Source of the DNA: an uncultured Pelagibacteraceae bacterium
GTDB lineage: Bacteria; Pseudomonadota; Alphaproteobacteria; Pelagibacterales; Pelagibacteraceae
Reading direction: 5' to 3'
Length of the DNA stretch: 52,536 nt
Assembly: GCA_902634305.1 (NCBI GenBank)
Contig: CACPJJ010000008.1
Coordinates: 1-52,536, forward strand
The position numbers and the translations under genes are program-made. Below the pieces are notes generated by a model. That model was not told where the DNA came from, made no database searches, and saw only the letters and a list, made by a program, of their open reading frames with translations. This document shows positions 35,498 to 44,862 of this stretch, in pieces (the first letter of the stretch is position 1; each line of letters starts with the position of its first letter).

Positions 35498-37057
35498 ATG
35501 AAATCTAAAAATTTGGTCAAATTTTTGATAGCTATTTTATTTGTTTTTTCATCTACACAAACATTTGCAAATACAATTAAATGGTCAATGCAAGGAGATA
35601 GTTTAACACTTGATCCACATGCTCAAAACGAAGGACCAACAACAATGGTATCAAGACAGATATACGAAGCTTTAGTTACTAGAGGTTTAGATATGTCTAT
35701 TGGTCCACAACTAGCGGAAAGCTGGGAGGCTACAACACCTAAGACTTGGAAATTTAATCTTAGGAAAGATGTAAAGTTTAGCGACGGAACACCTATGACA
35801 TCCGAAGATGTTGTATTTAGTATCTTGAGAGCTCAACAACGTACATCAGACTTCAAAGAATATATAAGCACTATTACATCAGTAAAAGCAACTGACGCTT
35901 ATACAGTTGAAATTCAAACAAGAGAACCAAATCCAATTCTTTTGAACCAATTGTCAAATATATTCGTAATGTCTAAAAAATGGTGCGAAGAAAATTTTGC
36001 AATGGCTCCACAAAACTGGGATGCAGGACAAGAAACATTCTCTGCAACCAATTCAATGGGGACAGGACCATTTAAAATTACTTTAAGAGAGCCTAATACA
36101 AAAACTGTTTTCGTAAAAAATAAAAAATGGTGGGGAGAAGTTGAACACAATATAACTGAGATACACTTACTTCCAATTAAAAATGCTGCAACTAGAGTTG
36201 CCGCACTATTATCTGGAGAGTTAGATGTTGTAACAGATGCTCCAGTTCAAGACTTAGATCGTATTAGAGCATCGGGTGCTCATAAAGTTCAAAGTACTCC
36301 ACAGATGCGTACAATCTTTTTAGGAATGGACCAAGCTGCTGACCAACTTAGAACTGGTAATACTGGTGATAACCCATTTAAGAAAAAAGAGGTTAGACAA
36401 GCTCTTTATCAAGCAATTGATATAGAGGCCATTAAGAAAAAAGTTATGAGAGGCTTAAGTGAGCCTGCAGGAATAATTACTTTCCCAGGAGTTACTGGAT
36501 ACACTAAAGAACTTGATGAAAGATTGCCTTATGATGTTGATGCTGCAAAACAGTTATTAGCAGACGCAGGTTATCCTGATGGTTTTGAAGTAGAACTAAG
36601 ATGTCCTAATGACAGATATGTAAACGACGAAGCAATTTGCACAGCTGTTGTTGGAATGTTAGGGAAAATTGGTGTTAATGTAAGTCTATTTGCTCAAACT
36701 AAAAGCAAACACTTTAAGGAACTTAAAGACAACCAAGGAGACTTTTATATGTTAGGTTGGGGTGTTCCTACTTTAGATAGTCACTATGTATTTCATTACT
36801 TATACGAGACTGGCGCAAGCTGGAACAAAGTTAACTTTAGCGATGCTGAAGTTGATGCTGCAATTAGAGTAATGGAAGGTGAAGTTAATCTAGATAAAAG
36901 AAATGCTGCAATAGCAAATGCTTGGAAAATTGTAAAAGATAACATTGCTTATCTACCTTTACACCACCAAGTAATTTCTTGGGCATCAAAAAGAAGTGTT
37001 GATGTTCCTATAAGACCGAATAATGAACCATTATTCCGTTTTTCTAACGTAAGATAA
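35498..37057 (+). CDS. ABC transporter periplasmic binding protein, family 5 (peptide-type)
   Basis: A 519-residue solute-binding protein of the DppA/OppA class (SBP_bac_5). A signal peptide is clear: basic KSKNLVK, a hydrophobic core, and a likely cut after TQTFA (residue 24). The mature start WSMQGDSLTLDPHAQNEGPT and WKFNLRKDVKFSDGTPMTSEDVVFS are family hallmarks. Not a lipoprotein. Such proteins bind di/oligopeptides, glutathione, opines or similar. Its own cistron ends in a large hairpin, then the two permease genes and fused ATPase follow, forming a full transporter. Confidence 0.93.
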   Translation: MKSKNLVKFLIAILFVFSSTQTFANTIKWSMQGDSLTLDPHAQNEGPTTMVSRQIYEALVTRGLDMSIGPQLAESWEATTPKTWKFNLRKDVKFSDGTPMTSEDVVFSILRAQQRTSDFKEYISTITSVKATDAYTVEIQTREPNPILLNQLSNIFVMSKKWCEENFAMAPQNWDAGQETFSATNSMGTGPFKITLREPNTKTVFVKNKKWWGEVEHNITEIHLLPIKNAATRVAALLSGELDVVTDAPVQDLDRIRASGAHKVQSTPQMRTIFLGMDQAADQLRTGNTGDNPFKKKEVRQALYQAIDIEAIKKKVMRGLSEPAGIITFPGVTGYTKELDERLPYDVDAAKQLLADAGYPDGFEVELRCPNDRYVNDEAICTAVVGMLGKIGVNVSLFAQTKSKHFKELKDNQGDFYMLGWGVPTLDSHYVFHYLYETGASWNKVNFSDAEVDAAIRVMEGEVNLDKRNAAIANAWKIVKDNIAYLPLHHQVISWASKRSVDVPIRPNNEPLFRFSNVR

Positions 37058-37066
37058 ATTAATCTT

Positions 37067-37098
37067 TTACAAGCCCTTTTTTATAAAAGGGCTTGTAA
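37067..37098 (+). terminator. 14-bp intercistronic hairpin (attenuator or mRNA stabiliser)
   Basis: TTACAAGCCCTTTT (37067-37080) and its exact reverse complement (37085-37098) are separated by TTAT: a 14-bp perfect stem with the GGGC core. The downstream sequence (GTAAAATTTTC) lacks a T run, so it fits partial termination or protection of the upstream mRNA from 3' decay. It sits between the binding-protein gene and the first permease. Confidence 0.8.
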
Positions 37099-37114
37099 GT
37101 AAAATTTTCATAAG

Positions 37115-38098
37115 TTGATCAAATATTTTTTTAAGCGCCTGATACAATCCGCAATGGTGATGCTTGTCGTTGCCTTTGTTTCTTTTTCACTATTTAATTT
37201 TGTAGGAGATCCAATCAATAATATGGTTGGGGAAGAAACATCAGACGAAGAAAGAGCAGAACTTAGAGAAACTTTAGGATTAACAGATCCTATATATGTT
37301 CAATTTACAAGATTTGTCGGAAACGCTGCTAAAGGAAATTTTGGCATATCATATCAATTAAAGAGACCAGTTTCTGAATTAATTTCTGAAAGATTACCAG
37401 CAACAATCGAGCTTGTTTTAATCTCAGCTTTAATCGCTTTAGTATCTGGGACTTTATTGGGTGTTTATACCGGCATAAATAGGAAAGGTTTTTTGAGTGA
37501 TATAATATTAGCTATTTCTTTGTTGGGCGTCTCACTCCCCACATTTGTAATAGGTATATTATTTATTTATCTTTTTGCAGTAATTTTAGGAATATTACCA
37601 TCTTTTGGTAGAGGAGAAGTTGTTAGTCTTGGGTATTGGACCACAGGTTTTTTAACCTTGTCTGGACTGAAAGCTATAATTCTTCCTTCTGTAACTCTAA
37701 GCCTTTTTCAAATGACTTATATAATTAGACTTGTCCGAGCAGAAATGATGGAAATATTACAAACAGATTATATTAAATTTGCAAGAGCAAGAGGGATAAG
37801 TGAAAAAAGTATTCATTATAAACATGCATTAAAAAATGGATTAATACCTGTAATAACAATTGCCGGAATAAATATTGGAACCTTAATTGCATTTTCAATA
37901 ATTACAGAAACTGTTTTTCAATGGCCAGGTATGGGATTTTTATTCATCCAAGCTGTTCAATTCGTAGATATACCAATTATGTCTGCGTACTTAGTTTTTA
38001 TAGCATTTGTTTTTGTAATGATAAATTTCATTGTAGATATTTTATATTACTTTATCGACCCGAGAATTAGAGTTAAAGCGGAGGCAGTAAGTGGATAA
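37115..38098 (+). CDS. peptide-type ABC transporter permease, DppB-like
   Basis: A 327-residue inner-membrane protein with six membrane segments. It starts with TTG: the resulting N-terminus IKYFFKRLIQSAMVM is the classic DppB/OppB start, so the rare start is likely right. The binding-protein-dependent transport motif (EAA loop) is seen as RARGISEKSIHYKHALKNGL near 230-249. It is coupled to the next permease by an 8-base overlap. Weak start plus the preceding hairpin would keep permease level below binding-protein level. Confidence 0.92.
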   Translation: MIKYFFKRLIQSAMVMLVVAFVSFSLFNFVGDPINNMVGEETSDEERAELRETLGLTDPIYVQFTRFVGNAAKGNFGISYQLKRPVSELISERLPATIELVLISALIALVSGTLLGVYTGINRKGFLSDIILAISLLGVSLPTFVIGILFIYLFAVILGILPSFGRGEVVSLGYWTTGFLTLSGLKAIILPSVTLSLFQMTYIIRLVRAEMMEILQTDYIKFARARGISEKSIHYKHALKNGLIPVITIAGINIGTLIAFSIITETVFQWPGMGFLFIQAVQFVDIPIMSAYLVFIAFVFVMINFIVDILYYFIDPRIRVKAEAVSG

Positions 38099-39017
38099 TA
38101 AAAATTTAACATTATTTAATAGAATTAAAGATAGTGATATTTATTTCAGTTTTATAAAATCACCTACCGCTATACTTTCTACTTTAATATTAATTATAAT
38201 TTTCTTTTGTTCTTTTTTTGTTGAATTAGTAACACCATATAATCCATTCGACCCATCATCATTATCTTTAATGGATGCATTTACTCCACCCTCATGGACC
38301 GATGATGGTCTTGCTAAATTTATTTTAGGTACCGATGGTCAAGGTAGAGATATGTTAGCAACAATTCTTTATGGATCGAGAATTTCTTTAATCGTAGGTT
38401 TTTCTGCAGTCATTTTTGCTTTAGTTTTAGGAGTGGGTTTGGGATTAAGTGCAGGATATTTTGGTGGAAAATACGAAATGATTGTTATGAGATTAACAGA
38501 TGTGCAGTTAACAGTGCCAAGTATTTTAATGGCACTTTTGGTCGATGGAATTGCGCGTGGAATAATTTCAAGAGAATTACATGATGAAATGGCAATTTAT
38601 GTTTTAATTTTTGCAATTGGAATTTCTGAGTGGCCTCAGTTTGCAAGAGTTTCAAGAGCTGCCACTTTGGTAGAAAAAAATAAAGATTATGTTTCTGCTT
38701 CAACAATTATTGGTGTTTCAAATATAATTATTATGTTTAAACATATTTTGCCAAATATAATGAGACCAGTTCTAGTAATTGGAACAATAGGACTTGCACT
38801 TGCAATAATAGCTGAAGCAACTTTAAGTTTTTTAGGAGTAGGCGTTCCTCCTACAACACCTTCGTTAGGCACATTAATTAGATTAGGTAATGATTTTTTA
38901 TTCTCTGGAGAATGGTGGATTACATTTTTTCCAGCAATATTTTTAGTTATATTAGCATTTTCAATTAACCTTTTAGGAGATTGGATGAGAGATACTCTTA
39001 ATCCAAAACTTAACTAA
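38091..39017 (+). CDS. peptide-type ABC transporter permease, DppC-like
   Basis: A 308-residue inner-membrane protein with six membrane segments; the GTG start lies within the dppB-like gene. LGTDGQGRDMLATILYGSRISLIVG near 85 is the DppC/OppC signature, here split in mention, and the EAA loop is in ASTIIGVSNIIIMFKHILPN. An N-terminal extension and one early membrane helix fit the C-type subunit. Overlaps the ATPase gene by 1 base. Confidence 0.93.
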   Translation: MDNKNLTLFNRIKDSDIYFSFIKSPTAILSTLILIIIFFCSFFVELVTPYNPFDPSSLSLMDAFTPPSWTDDGLAKFILGTDGQGRDMLATILYGSRISLIVGFSAVIFALVLGVGLGLSAGYFGGKYEMIVMRLTDVQLTVPSILMALLVDGIARGIISRELHDEMAIYVLIFAIGISEWPQFARVSRAATLVEKNKDYVSASTIIGVSNIIIMFKHILPNIMRPVLVIGTIGLALAIIAEATLSFLGVGVPPTTPSLGTLIRLGNDFLFSGEWWITFFPAIFLVILAFSINLLGDWMRDTLNPKLN

Positions 39018-40699
39018 TGACATTTTTAAAAATAAATAATTTAAGTGTTAATTATGAAATGCGAAGAGAAACAGTTTATGCAGCAAAAAAAGTAAATATA
39101 AATGTTGAAAAAGGTGAAATACTCGGCCTAGTAGGAGAGTCTGGATCAGGGAAAAGCACGGTTGGTAATGCAATAATTAATCTTATAGATGAGCCTGGCA
39201 AAGTATCTGGTGGATCAATAATTTTAGATGGAACTGATATTTATGAAAATCCAGAAAATATTCTTAAATTAAGAGGAAAAAAAATAGGTCTTATTTTCCA
39301 AGACCCTCAAACTTCTTTAAATCCTATACTTACAATAGGTGAACAATTAATTGAAACAATTCAAACTCATTTAAAATTAAGTACTGAAGAAGCAAAAAAT
39401 AAGGCTATTAATTTATTAAAAGAAGTTGGAATAAAAGATGCTGAAACCAGATTTAATAACTATCCACACCAATTTTCAGGAGGGATGAGACAAAGAGTTG
39501 TTATTTCATTGGCTCTTTGTTGTGAACCTGAACTTCTTATTGCGGATGAGCCTACAACGGCACTAGATGTTTCAATACAATCTCAAATTTTAGATTTAAT
39601 TAAAAGATTAACCAAAGAGAGAAATTTAGCAGTCATATTAATCACCCATGATATGGGCGTTATCTCTGAAACAACAAGTAGAGTAGCGGTAATGAAAAAT
39701 GGAGATCTAGTTGAAATAGGACCTACGAAAGAAATATTAACAAAACCTAAAGAGATTTATACAAAAGCACTTGTAAGCTCAGTTCCTCCTACAAATAAAA
39801 AAATAGATAGATTTAAAATTATTGAAAAGGAAAACAAAACTCAAGGTGAAACCAATATTAAAATTTTAAATAGATGGACAAAAAAAGATATTATTGATCA
39901 GGACTTAGTTAAGGTTAAAAATTTATGCAAAACATTTGATGATAATTTTTTTACAGAAAGCACTAAAAACTCCGTAATGGCTGTCGATGATGTGTCATTT
40001 AATATTAAAGAAGGTGAGTCGTTCGGATTAGTTGGTGAAAGTGGAAGTGGTAAATCAACAATAGCCAAAATGATTGTTAATTTATATAGCCCAAGCGCTG
40101 GAGATATTGATTTTGATAATGTTTGTATAACAAAAATTAAAAGTAATAAAGAAATGATGAAATTTAGAAAACAAATCCAAATGATATTTCAAGACCCTTA
40201 TTCATCATTAAATGGAAGATTAAAAGTTAAAGATATAGTTTCAGAACCTATAAAACTTCATAACCCTTCAATTAGTTCTAAAGATATAGATAGTTATATA
40301 TATGATTTATTAGAGTCTGTTGAACTAACTCAACAATCAGCAGAACGTTATCCACATGAATTTTCTGGAGGTCAAAGACAAAGAATTTCAATAGCAAGAG
40401 CTCTTGCAACTCAACCAAGACTTCTTGTTTGTGATGAACCAACTTCTGCTCTAGATGTAAGTATTCAAGCACAAATATTAAATTTATTAAAAGATTTACA
40501 AGAACAATTAAATTTGACGATATTATTTATTAGTCATGACTTACCAGTTGTAAGACAAATGTGTGATCGAATAGCTGTTTTAAAAAATGGAAAACTTTGT
40601 GAGATATCAAAAACTGAAGAGTTATTTAAAAATCCGTCACATGATTATACTAAAGAATTGTTAACGTTAATGCCAAAAATTGAATCAATTTATAACTAA
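39017..40699 (+). CDS. fused peptide-type ABC ATPase (DppD-DppF in one chain)
   Basis: A 560-residue protein with two complete ABC domains. The first has Walker [10 protein letters not shown] (residues 40-48), SGGMRQRV and ADEPTTALD; the second has Walker [10 protein letters not shown] (340-348), SGGQRQRIS and CDEPTSALD. In most Dpp/Opp systems these are two genes. Both nucleotide sites look intact. Each half has the oligopeptide-transporter C-terminal extension, the first of which (around 255-290) also acts as linker. It overlaps dppC-like and serine hydrolase genes by 1 base each. Confidence 0.93.
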   Translation: MTFLKINNLSVNYEMRRETVYAAKKVNINVEKGEILGLVGESGSGKSTVGNAIINLIDEPGKVSGGSIILDGTDIYENPENILKLRGKKIGLIFQDPQTSLNPILTIGEQLIETIQTHLKLSTEEAKNKAINLLKEVGIKDAETRFNNYPHQFSGGMRQRVVISLALCCEPELLIADEPTTALDVSIQSQILDLIKRLTKERNLAVILITHDMGVISETTSRVAVMKNGDLVEIGPTKEILTKPKEIYTKALVSSVPPTNKKIDRFKIIEKENKTQGETNIKILNRWTKKDIIDQDLVKVKNLCKTFDDNFFTESTKNSVMAVDDVSFNIKEGESFGLVGESGSGKSTIAKMIVNLYSPSAGDIDFDNVCITKIKSNKEMMKFRKQIQMIFQDPYSSLNGRLKVKDIVSEPIKLHNPSISSKDIDSYIYDLLESVELTQQSAERYPHEFSGGQRQRISIARALATQPRLLVCDEPTSALDVSIQAQILNLLKDLQEQLNLTILFISHDLPVVRQMCDRIAVLKNGKLCEISKTEELFKNPSHDYTKELLTLMPKIESIYN

Positions 40700-42012
40700 T
40701 GAAAAAAATATTAGTAATTTTAATTTTTAGTTTATTAGCTTCAAGTAATCTATTTGCTGAGAATTTAAATTGGTTTTTTAATAAGTGGCTTTCTGAAAAC
40801 GGACATCATCAATATTTAAATGAGCAAGGATCTCACAATCTAAATATCAAAATAAAAAATAAAGCATTATCAGCTACTAATATTGCCTATCATTCAAACC
40901 CAAACAGAGATACGCTGATTTATTATTTATGGAAATATTCATATAGAGATAGAAGTCAACATTTAAAAGAGTTTAAACCGACAAATAGTTCCTACGATTT
41001 TCAATTCAACTTAATTGAGGATGAATTTATAAAAAAGCAAACGAAAACTGTAAAAAAGCAAATGAAAACCAAAGGTATCCTTAGTTATTTATATTATCAA
41101 GATGGTGAAGTATTAATTGACGAACTTTCTCCTAAAGAAAGACTGGGAGAGTTTTTGAATAATGAAACAAAATTTTATTCAATGTCAATGGGTAAGTCAG
41201 TAACTTCTTATTTAGTAGGTCACGCAATATGTGAGGGTTATATTGATGGAGTTGATGCTAGAGTAAATGACTGGCCTATAATAAAAGATTCTCTTTATCA
41301 TGATCAAAAATTAATTAATTTTTTAAATATGAATACTGGTGATCAAAAATATATCGACGAATTTGATGATGGTACTAGTAAATTAGGCCCATATGAAGAC
41401 GCAGATATTGCAACAACCATGCGCTTTCACTTTAACAACCAAAATACAAAAAAATCTAAGGAAAGATACAATTACAATGGATTTGTCACTCAGTTAATTT
41501 TAAACTATATGAAATTTAAAATTGGTGAAGATTATGACAAATTTTATAGCAGAGTTTTCAACGATAAAATAAAGATCAAAAATAGCATTCGTTATGGCTA
41601 TACTAGTCTTAAAGAACATTTTGGAAATGGACATCCTAACATAATGGCAACAAGATTTGACTATCTTAGAATTGCAAAAGCTATAATGGATGATTATCAA
41701 AATGATACTTGTGTTGGAAAATATTTAAAAGAAATTTATGAAAGAAGAATACCAAAAGGAAGCAAAGAAAAAGAAGAGCCCTTATTTAATCGTACAAAAT
41801 CATACGGGGGTCAATTTCATATGGATTTTCCAGGATTAAAAGACAAAATTATATTTGGTATGGGCGGCTATGGTGGGAATATGATTTTAATTGATGTAGA
41901 AAATTCAAGAATACTGGTTGTTAATTCACTCCATTATAATAATAAACAATATAAATATAATCACCAAAAACTACTGTACGATCCATTTAAAAAAGGTAAA
42001 CAAATAAATTAA
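40699..42012 (+). CDS. exported beta-lactamase-fold serine hydrolase
   Basis: A 437-residue class C beta-lactamase/NylB-type serine hydrolase. A signal peptide is clear (KKILVILIFSLLASSNLFA, cut near 20). The S-x-x-K motif is S163-M-G-K166; a YNYNG segment (257-261) provides the likely tyrosine; a late GMGGYGGN replaces the usual HTG/KTG. Family members are peptidases, esterases or amidases. As the last gene of the transporter operon (1-base overlap), it probably trims a substrate in the periplasm. Substrate unknown; not assigned as an antibiotic-resistance gene. Confidence 0.82.
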   Translation: MKKILVILIFSLLASSNLFAENLNWFFNKWLSENGHHQYLNEQGSHNLNIKIKNKALSATNIAYHSNPNRDTLIYYLWKYSYRDRSQHLKEFKPTNSSYDFQFNLIEDEFIKKQTKTVKKQMKTKGILSYLYYQDGEVLIDELSPKERLGEFLNNETKFYSMSMGKSVTSYLVGHAICEGYIDGVDARVNDWPIIKDSLYHDQKLINFLNMNTGDQKYIDEFDDGTSKLGPYEDADIATTMRFHFNNQNTKKSKERYNYNGFVTQLILNYMKFKIGEDYDKFYSRVFNDKIKIKNSIRYGYTSLKEHFGNGHPNIMATRFDYLRIAKAIMDDYQNDTCVGKYLKEIYERRIPKGSKEKEEPLFNRTKSYGGQFHMDFPGLKDKIIFGMGGYGGNMILIDVENSRILVVNSLHYNNKQYKYNHQKLLYDPFKKGKQIN

Positions 42013-42034
42013 AATTAAATAGCAAGGAGGAAAA

Positions 42035-42427
42035 ATGCCAATGTTTAAACCAATTAATGAAAATGAAGCTACTGGAAAAGTTAAAGAAGTTTTTGATGAG
42101 ATAAAAAGTACAAGAAAAATTACAGAAGTTCCTAATTTTTGGAAATATCTTGCAAACAGTCCAGAAACTTTAGAAAGAACCTGGAAATCAACTTCACAAG
42201 TTATGAAACCTGGTGCATTAGATCCTGTAATTAAAGAATTAATTTATGTTGCAGTTTCAATGACAAATAGTTGTGAGTACTGTACTAAATCTCATACAGC
42301 TGCTGCAAAGAAAAAAGGTGCAACGGATGAGATGATTAAAGAAATGATTGATGTTATGGGTATCGCCAATCAGAATAATAAATTAGTAGAAGCTTATGGT
42401 GTTGAAGTTGATGAAATTTACAAGTAA
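42035..42427 (+). CDS. AhpD-like carboxymuconolactone decarboxylase-family protein
   Basis: A 130-residue CMD-fold protein. The redox motif C80-x-x-C83 with His87 (SCEYCTKSH) is the AhpD-type peroxidase-associated pattern and not that of a decarboxylase. A strong Shine-Dalgarno (AAGGAGG) is 5 bases before the ATG. It lies 22 bases after the serine hydrolase, so may still be in that operon. It ends at the base before the convergent dehydrogenase gene's stop. Confidence 0.85.
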   Translation: MPMFKPINENEATGKVKEVFDEIKSTRKITEVPNFWKYLANSPETLERTWKSTSQVMKPGALDPVIKELIYVAVSMTNSCEYCTKSHTAAAKKKGATDEMIKEMIDVMGIANQNNKLVEAYGVEVDEIYK

Positions 42428-43342
42428 CTAATCTATTGGATAGTTCCAAGCATCACCTCCAACAACCTTTGATATTGCAGAGAAATCTTTTGTATCGTTT
42501 CCTTCTTCACAAAATTTATCATAAATTTCCAAAGCCATTTTTGCAAGTGGAGTAGAAGCATTTACTTGTTTTGCACATTCATTTGCTAATTTTAAATCTT
42601 TATTCATCATGCCTGCAGAAAATCCTGGTCGATAATTATTATTTGATGGTGTTCCGTCAATTAAACCAGGCAAAGGTGGATAAACAGAAATAGGCCAACT
42701 ATTTCCTGATGCATTTTTCATAATTTCATGAACCTTTTTAATATCTATATTTAGTCTTTTGGCTAACATTAAAGACTCTGATGCTGCAATCATTGTAATT
42801 CCTAAAGACATGTTGTTACAAATTTTTGCACCATTACCACTACCAAGATCTCCAGCATGGAATATATTTTTTCCCATTATTTTTAATAAAGGAAGAGCAA
42901 TATCAAAAGCTTCTTTAGTTCCACCTACCATAATATTTAAAGTTGCTTTTTCAGCACCCATGACTCCACCGCTAACGGGAGCATCGATCATTTTAATTCC
43001 TTTTTCTTTAGCCTTTTTTCCAATTTTAATTGAAGTTTGAATATCAATTGTAGAACAATCAATAAGAAGACAGTTTTTAGAAACTTTATTAATAATACCT
43101 TTCTCTCCCAAATAAACTTCTTTTGAATTTTTACCTTCAGGAAGCATTGTAATTACAGTTGTTACTTCATTTGTAATTAGATCATCTAAATTTTCTACAA
43201 CTTCTAATTTTTTTTCTCTTGCTTTTTCAATCATCTTTTTTGAAACATCAAAAACTTTCACTTTTTTTCCTGCTTTAACTAAGTTATTTGCCATTGGGTT
43301 TCCCATATTGCCAACCCCAATGAACGCTATTAGTTCAGACAT
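42428..43342 (-). CDS. 3-hydroxyisobutyrate dehydrogenase-like oxidoreductase
   Basis: A 304-residue beta-hydroxyacid dehydrogenase. NAD(P) loop is GVGNMG (residues 9-14); DAPVSGGVMGAEKATLNIMV near 120 is the substrate-binding signature; the catalytic lysine is in GSGNGAKICNN near 173; KDLKLANECA is also conserved. Size fits MmsB and tartronate-semialdehyde reductase equally. It is the last gene of the nine-gene minus-strand cluster but has its own Shine-Dalgarno (AAGGAG), 21 bases after the SMR gene. Confidence 0.88.
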   Translation of the reverse strand: MSELIAFIGVGNMGNPMANNLVKAGKKVKVFDVSKKMIEKAREKKLEVVENLDDLITNEVTTVITMLPEGKNSKEVYLGEKGIINKVSKNCLLIDCSTIDIQTSIKIGKKAKEKGIKMIDAPVSGGVMGAEKATLNIMVGGTKEAFDIALPLLKIMGKNIFHAGDLGSGNGAKICNNMSLGITMIAASESLMLAKRLNIDIKKVHEIMKNASGNSWPISVYPPLPGLIDGTPSNNNYRPGFSAGMMNKDLKLANECAKQVNASTPLAKMALEIYDKFCEEGNDTKDFSAISKVVGGDAWNYPID

Positions 43343-43363
43343 ATTTTTCTCCTTCTATTAAAT

Positions 43364-43699
43364 TTAATTTACTTTACCAAGTAAATTTACAATTAAGACT
43401 CCTGCAATGATTAAAGTAATTCCAATTAAACCATATACGTTAGGCATTTGATTATATTTAACAATTCCAAAAATTAGTATTGATGCAACTGTAACTGCAC
43501 TGTAAGTGGCATATGCAAAACCAACTGGAATTGCAGACATTCCTTTTGCAAGCGAAAACATAGTTACACACATTAAAAGTATGCAAGCAACAGATGGTGT
43601 AAGTTTTGAAAATCCATCTGATATTTTTGCAAAACTATTTGCACCTATTCCACAAGATATTGCGATGAATAAAAAAATATATCCTGTGAATGGTTTCAT
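43364..43699 (-). CDS. SMR-family membrane protein A, catalytic Glu absent
   Basis: A 111-residue, four-helix protein of the small multidrug resistance fold. AIPVGFAYATYSAV and GLIGITLIIAGVLIVNLLG match EmrE positions well. Aligned on the TM1 lysine and the following GF, EmrE Glu14 falls on Gly17 (ISCGIGANSFAK), and EmrE Trp63 falls on Tyr; Tyr60 is kept. The proton-coupling carboxylate is therefore missing. It adjoins a paralogue without a gap; the two likely pair as a heterodimer. Drug efflux by the usual mechanism is unlikely; function unknown. Confidence 0.82.
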   Translation of the reverse strand: MKPFTGYIFLFIAISCGIGANSFAKISDGFSKLTPSVACILLMCVTMFSLAKGMSAIPVGFAYATYSAVTVASILIFGIVKYNQMPNVYGLIGITLIIAGVLIVNLLGKVN

Positions 43700-44035
43700 T
43701 TAATTGGCTTTTCCTAATAAGTTAACTATTAAAACTCCAGCTATAATTAAGGCAAGACCTATCATAGTATAAAGATCAGGAATTTGTTTGAATTTATACA
43801 TTCCTACAATTGTTGTTGCTATAATACAAAGTCCCGCGAATGAAGCATAAGTTATTCCAACAGGAATTGTTTTCATAACAAGTGACAATGTATACATACA
43901 ACCAACAATAGTTACTGCAGTAATAACACTAGGCAACAATAGCGTGAAACCTTGTGCGCCCTTAGCAAAACCATTTGATGCAGTTCCTAAAACAACCGCA
44001 ACAATTAAAATTATATAAGCTGATATATTAGTCAC
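43700..44035 (-). CDS. SMR-family membrane protein B, catalytic Glu absent
   Basis: A 111-residue paralogue of the next gene, with the same four-helix plan, the same ending (AGVLIVNLLGKAN against AGVLIVNLLGKVN) and TIPVGITYASFAGL in TM3. TM1 reads VAVVLGTASNGFAK; the position of EmrE Glu14 is Gly17 and that of Trp63 is Phe. No acidic residue lies in TM1. A tandem duplication is probable. The gene is 15 bases after DUF2798 and directly before SMR A, so 1:1 production and pairing are expected. Confidence 0.82.
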   Translation of the reverse strand: MTNISAYIILIVAVVLGTASNGFAKGAQGFTLLLPSVITAVTIVGCMYTLSLVMKTIPVGITYASFAGLCIIATTIVGMYKFKQIPDLYTMIGLALIIAGVLIVNLLGKAN

Positions 44036-44050
44036 AACTAAAGATTATTA

Positions 44051-44272
44051 TTAATTAGTAATTTTATCTACAAATTTTTTTGTTGGTGGACCCACAACTA
44101 GAGATGTAATTATTGCTATTGGTAAACTTACTGACCATGCTTTAAAAAATCTTTGAGCATATTCACTATCCATTCCTGTATTAATATATGTAATAATTAA
44201 GGTCATAAACAAACTCATTCCAAAACCCATAATTAAAATAAAAATAAAATTAGAATATTTTTTTTTTAACAT
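44051..44272 (-). CDS. DUF2798-family two-helix membrane protein
   Basis: A 73-residue protein with two membrane helices: FIFILIMGFGMSLFMTLII and FFKAWSVSLPIAIITSLVV, then GPPTKKFVDKI. This matches DUF2798, small inner-membrane proteins of unknown role. Its start overlaps the isomerase-like gene stop by 1 base, so it belongs to the same transcript. Its place before two SMR genes suggests a membrane-linked part of the cluster. Confidence 0.78.
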   Translation of the reverse strand: MLKKKYSNFIFILIMGFGMSLFMTLIITYINTGMDSEYAQRFFKAWSVSLPIAIITSLVVGPPTKKFVDKITN

Positions 44273-44862
44273 TATTTTTTAGACCAAATTATAGCATCTT
44301 CCATTCTATCATCTCCCCAAAAAATCTCATTATTAACAATAAATGATGGACTGCCAAAAACTTTATTATTACGTGCACTATCTGTATTTGCCAAAAATTC
44401 TTTTTCTATTTCTTCAGAATTTGCATTTAAAATCACTTTATCTTTATCTAATTTGAGTTCTGAACAAATTTCAGAAATATTAGGTTCTACTGCAGGCTCT
44501 TTATTTTCTTGAAACCATCTTTTGTAAGTAAGTCTTACATAATCAACTCCCCAGCCTTCTTTTAAACCAAGTATTGCAAGTTTATTTGCTAGGTCAAATT
44601 GAGTTAATGGATACGGAACAGGAGTTTTTGCAGAAAAACCATAACCTTCTGCTCTTCTTTCAATATCTCTCCACATGTAATCAACTTTACTTTTTTTATC
44701 ATCTGGAAAAGGATGGTTATTCATTTCATTCATTATTATTCTTACACTGAATGGTTTCCAATTAAATTTTACGCCATGTTTTTTTTCAACATCTAAAATT
44801 CTTGTTACAGAAAGATATGTGTATGTACTTCCAATGGAAAAATAAAAATCAATATTACTCAT
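44272..44862 (-). CDS. DsbA-fold protein, 2-hydroxychromene-2-carboxylate isomerase-like
   Basis: A 196-residue kappa-class-GST/HCCA-isomerase-like protein. The N-terminus DFYFSIGSTYTYLS has the catalytic Ser expected for glutathione binding in place of a CxxC; WKPFSVRIIMNEMN and the C-terminal VFGSPSFIVNNEIFWGDDRM with the cis-proline are typical. Members use glutathione to isomerise aromatic intermediates or conjugate electrophiles. Aromatic catabolism genes are absent here, so a general detoxification role is possible. It begins on the base before the VOC gene ends. Confidence 0.85.
   Translation of the reverse strand: MSNIDFYFSIGSTYTYLSVTRILDVEKKHGVKFNWKPFSVRIIMNEMNNHPFPDDKKSKVDYMWRDIERRAEGYGFSAKTPVPYPLTQFDLANKLAILGLKEGWGVDYVRLTYKRWFQENKEPAVEPNISEICSELKLDKDKVILNANSEEIEKEFLANTDSARNNKVFGSPSFIVNNEIFWGDDRMEDAIIWSKK

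Noticed and set aside
40699..42012. Beta-lactamase resistance gene
   Set aside because: Only the fold and S-x-x-K are shared; the KTG-like motif is altered and the context is peptide uptake.
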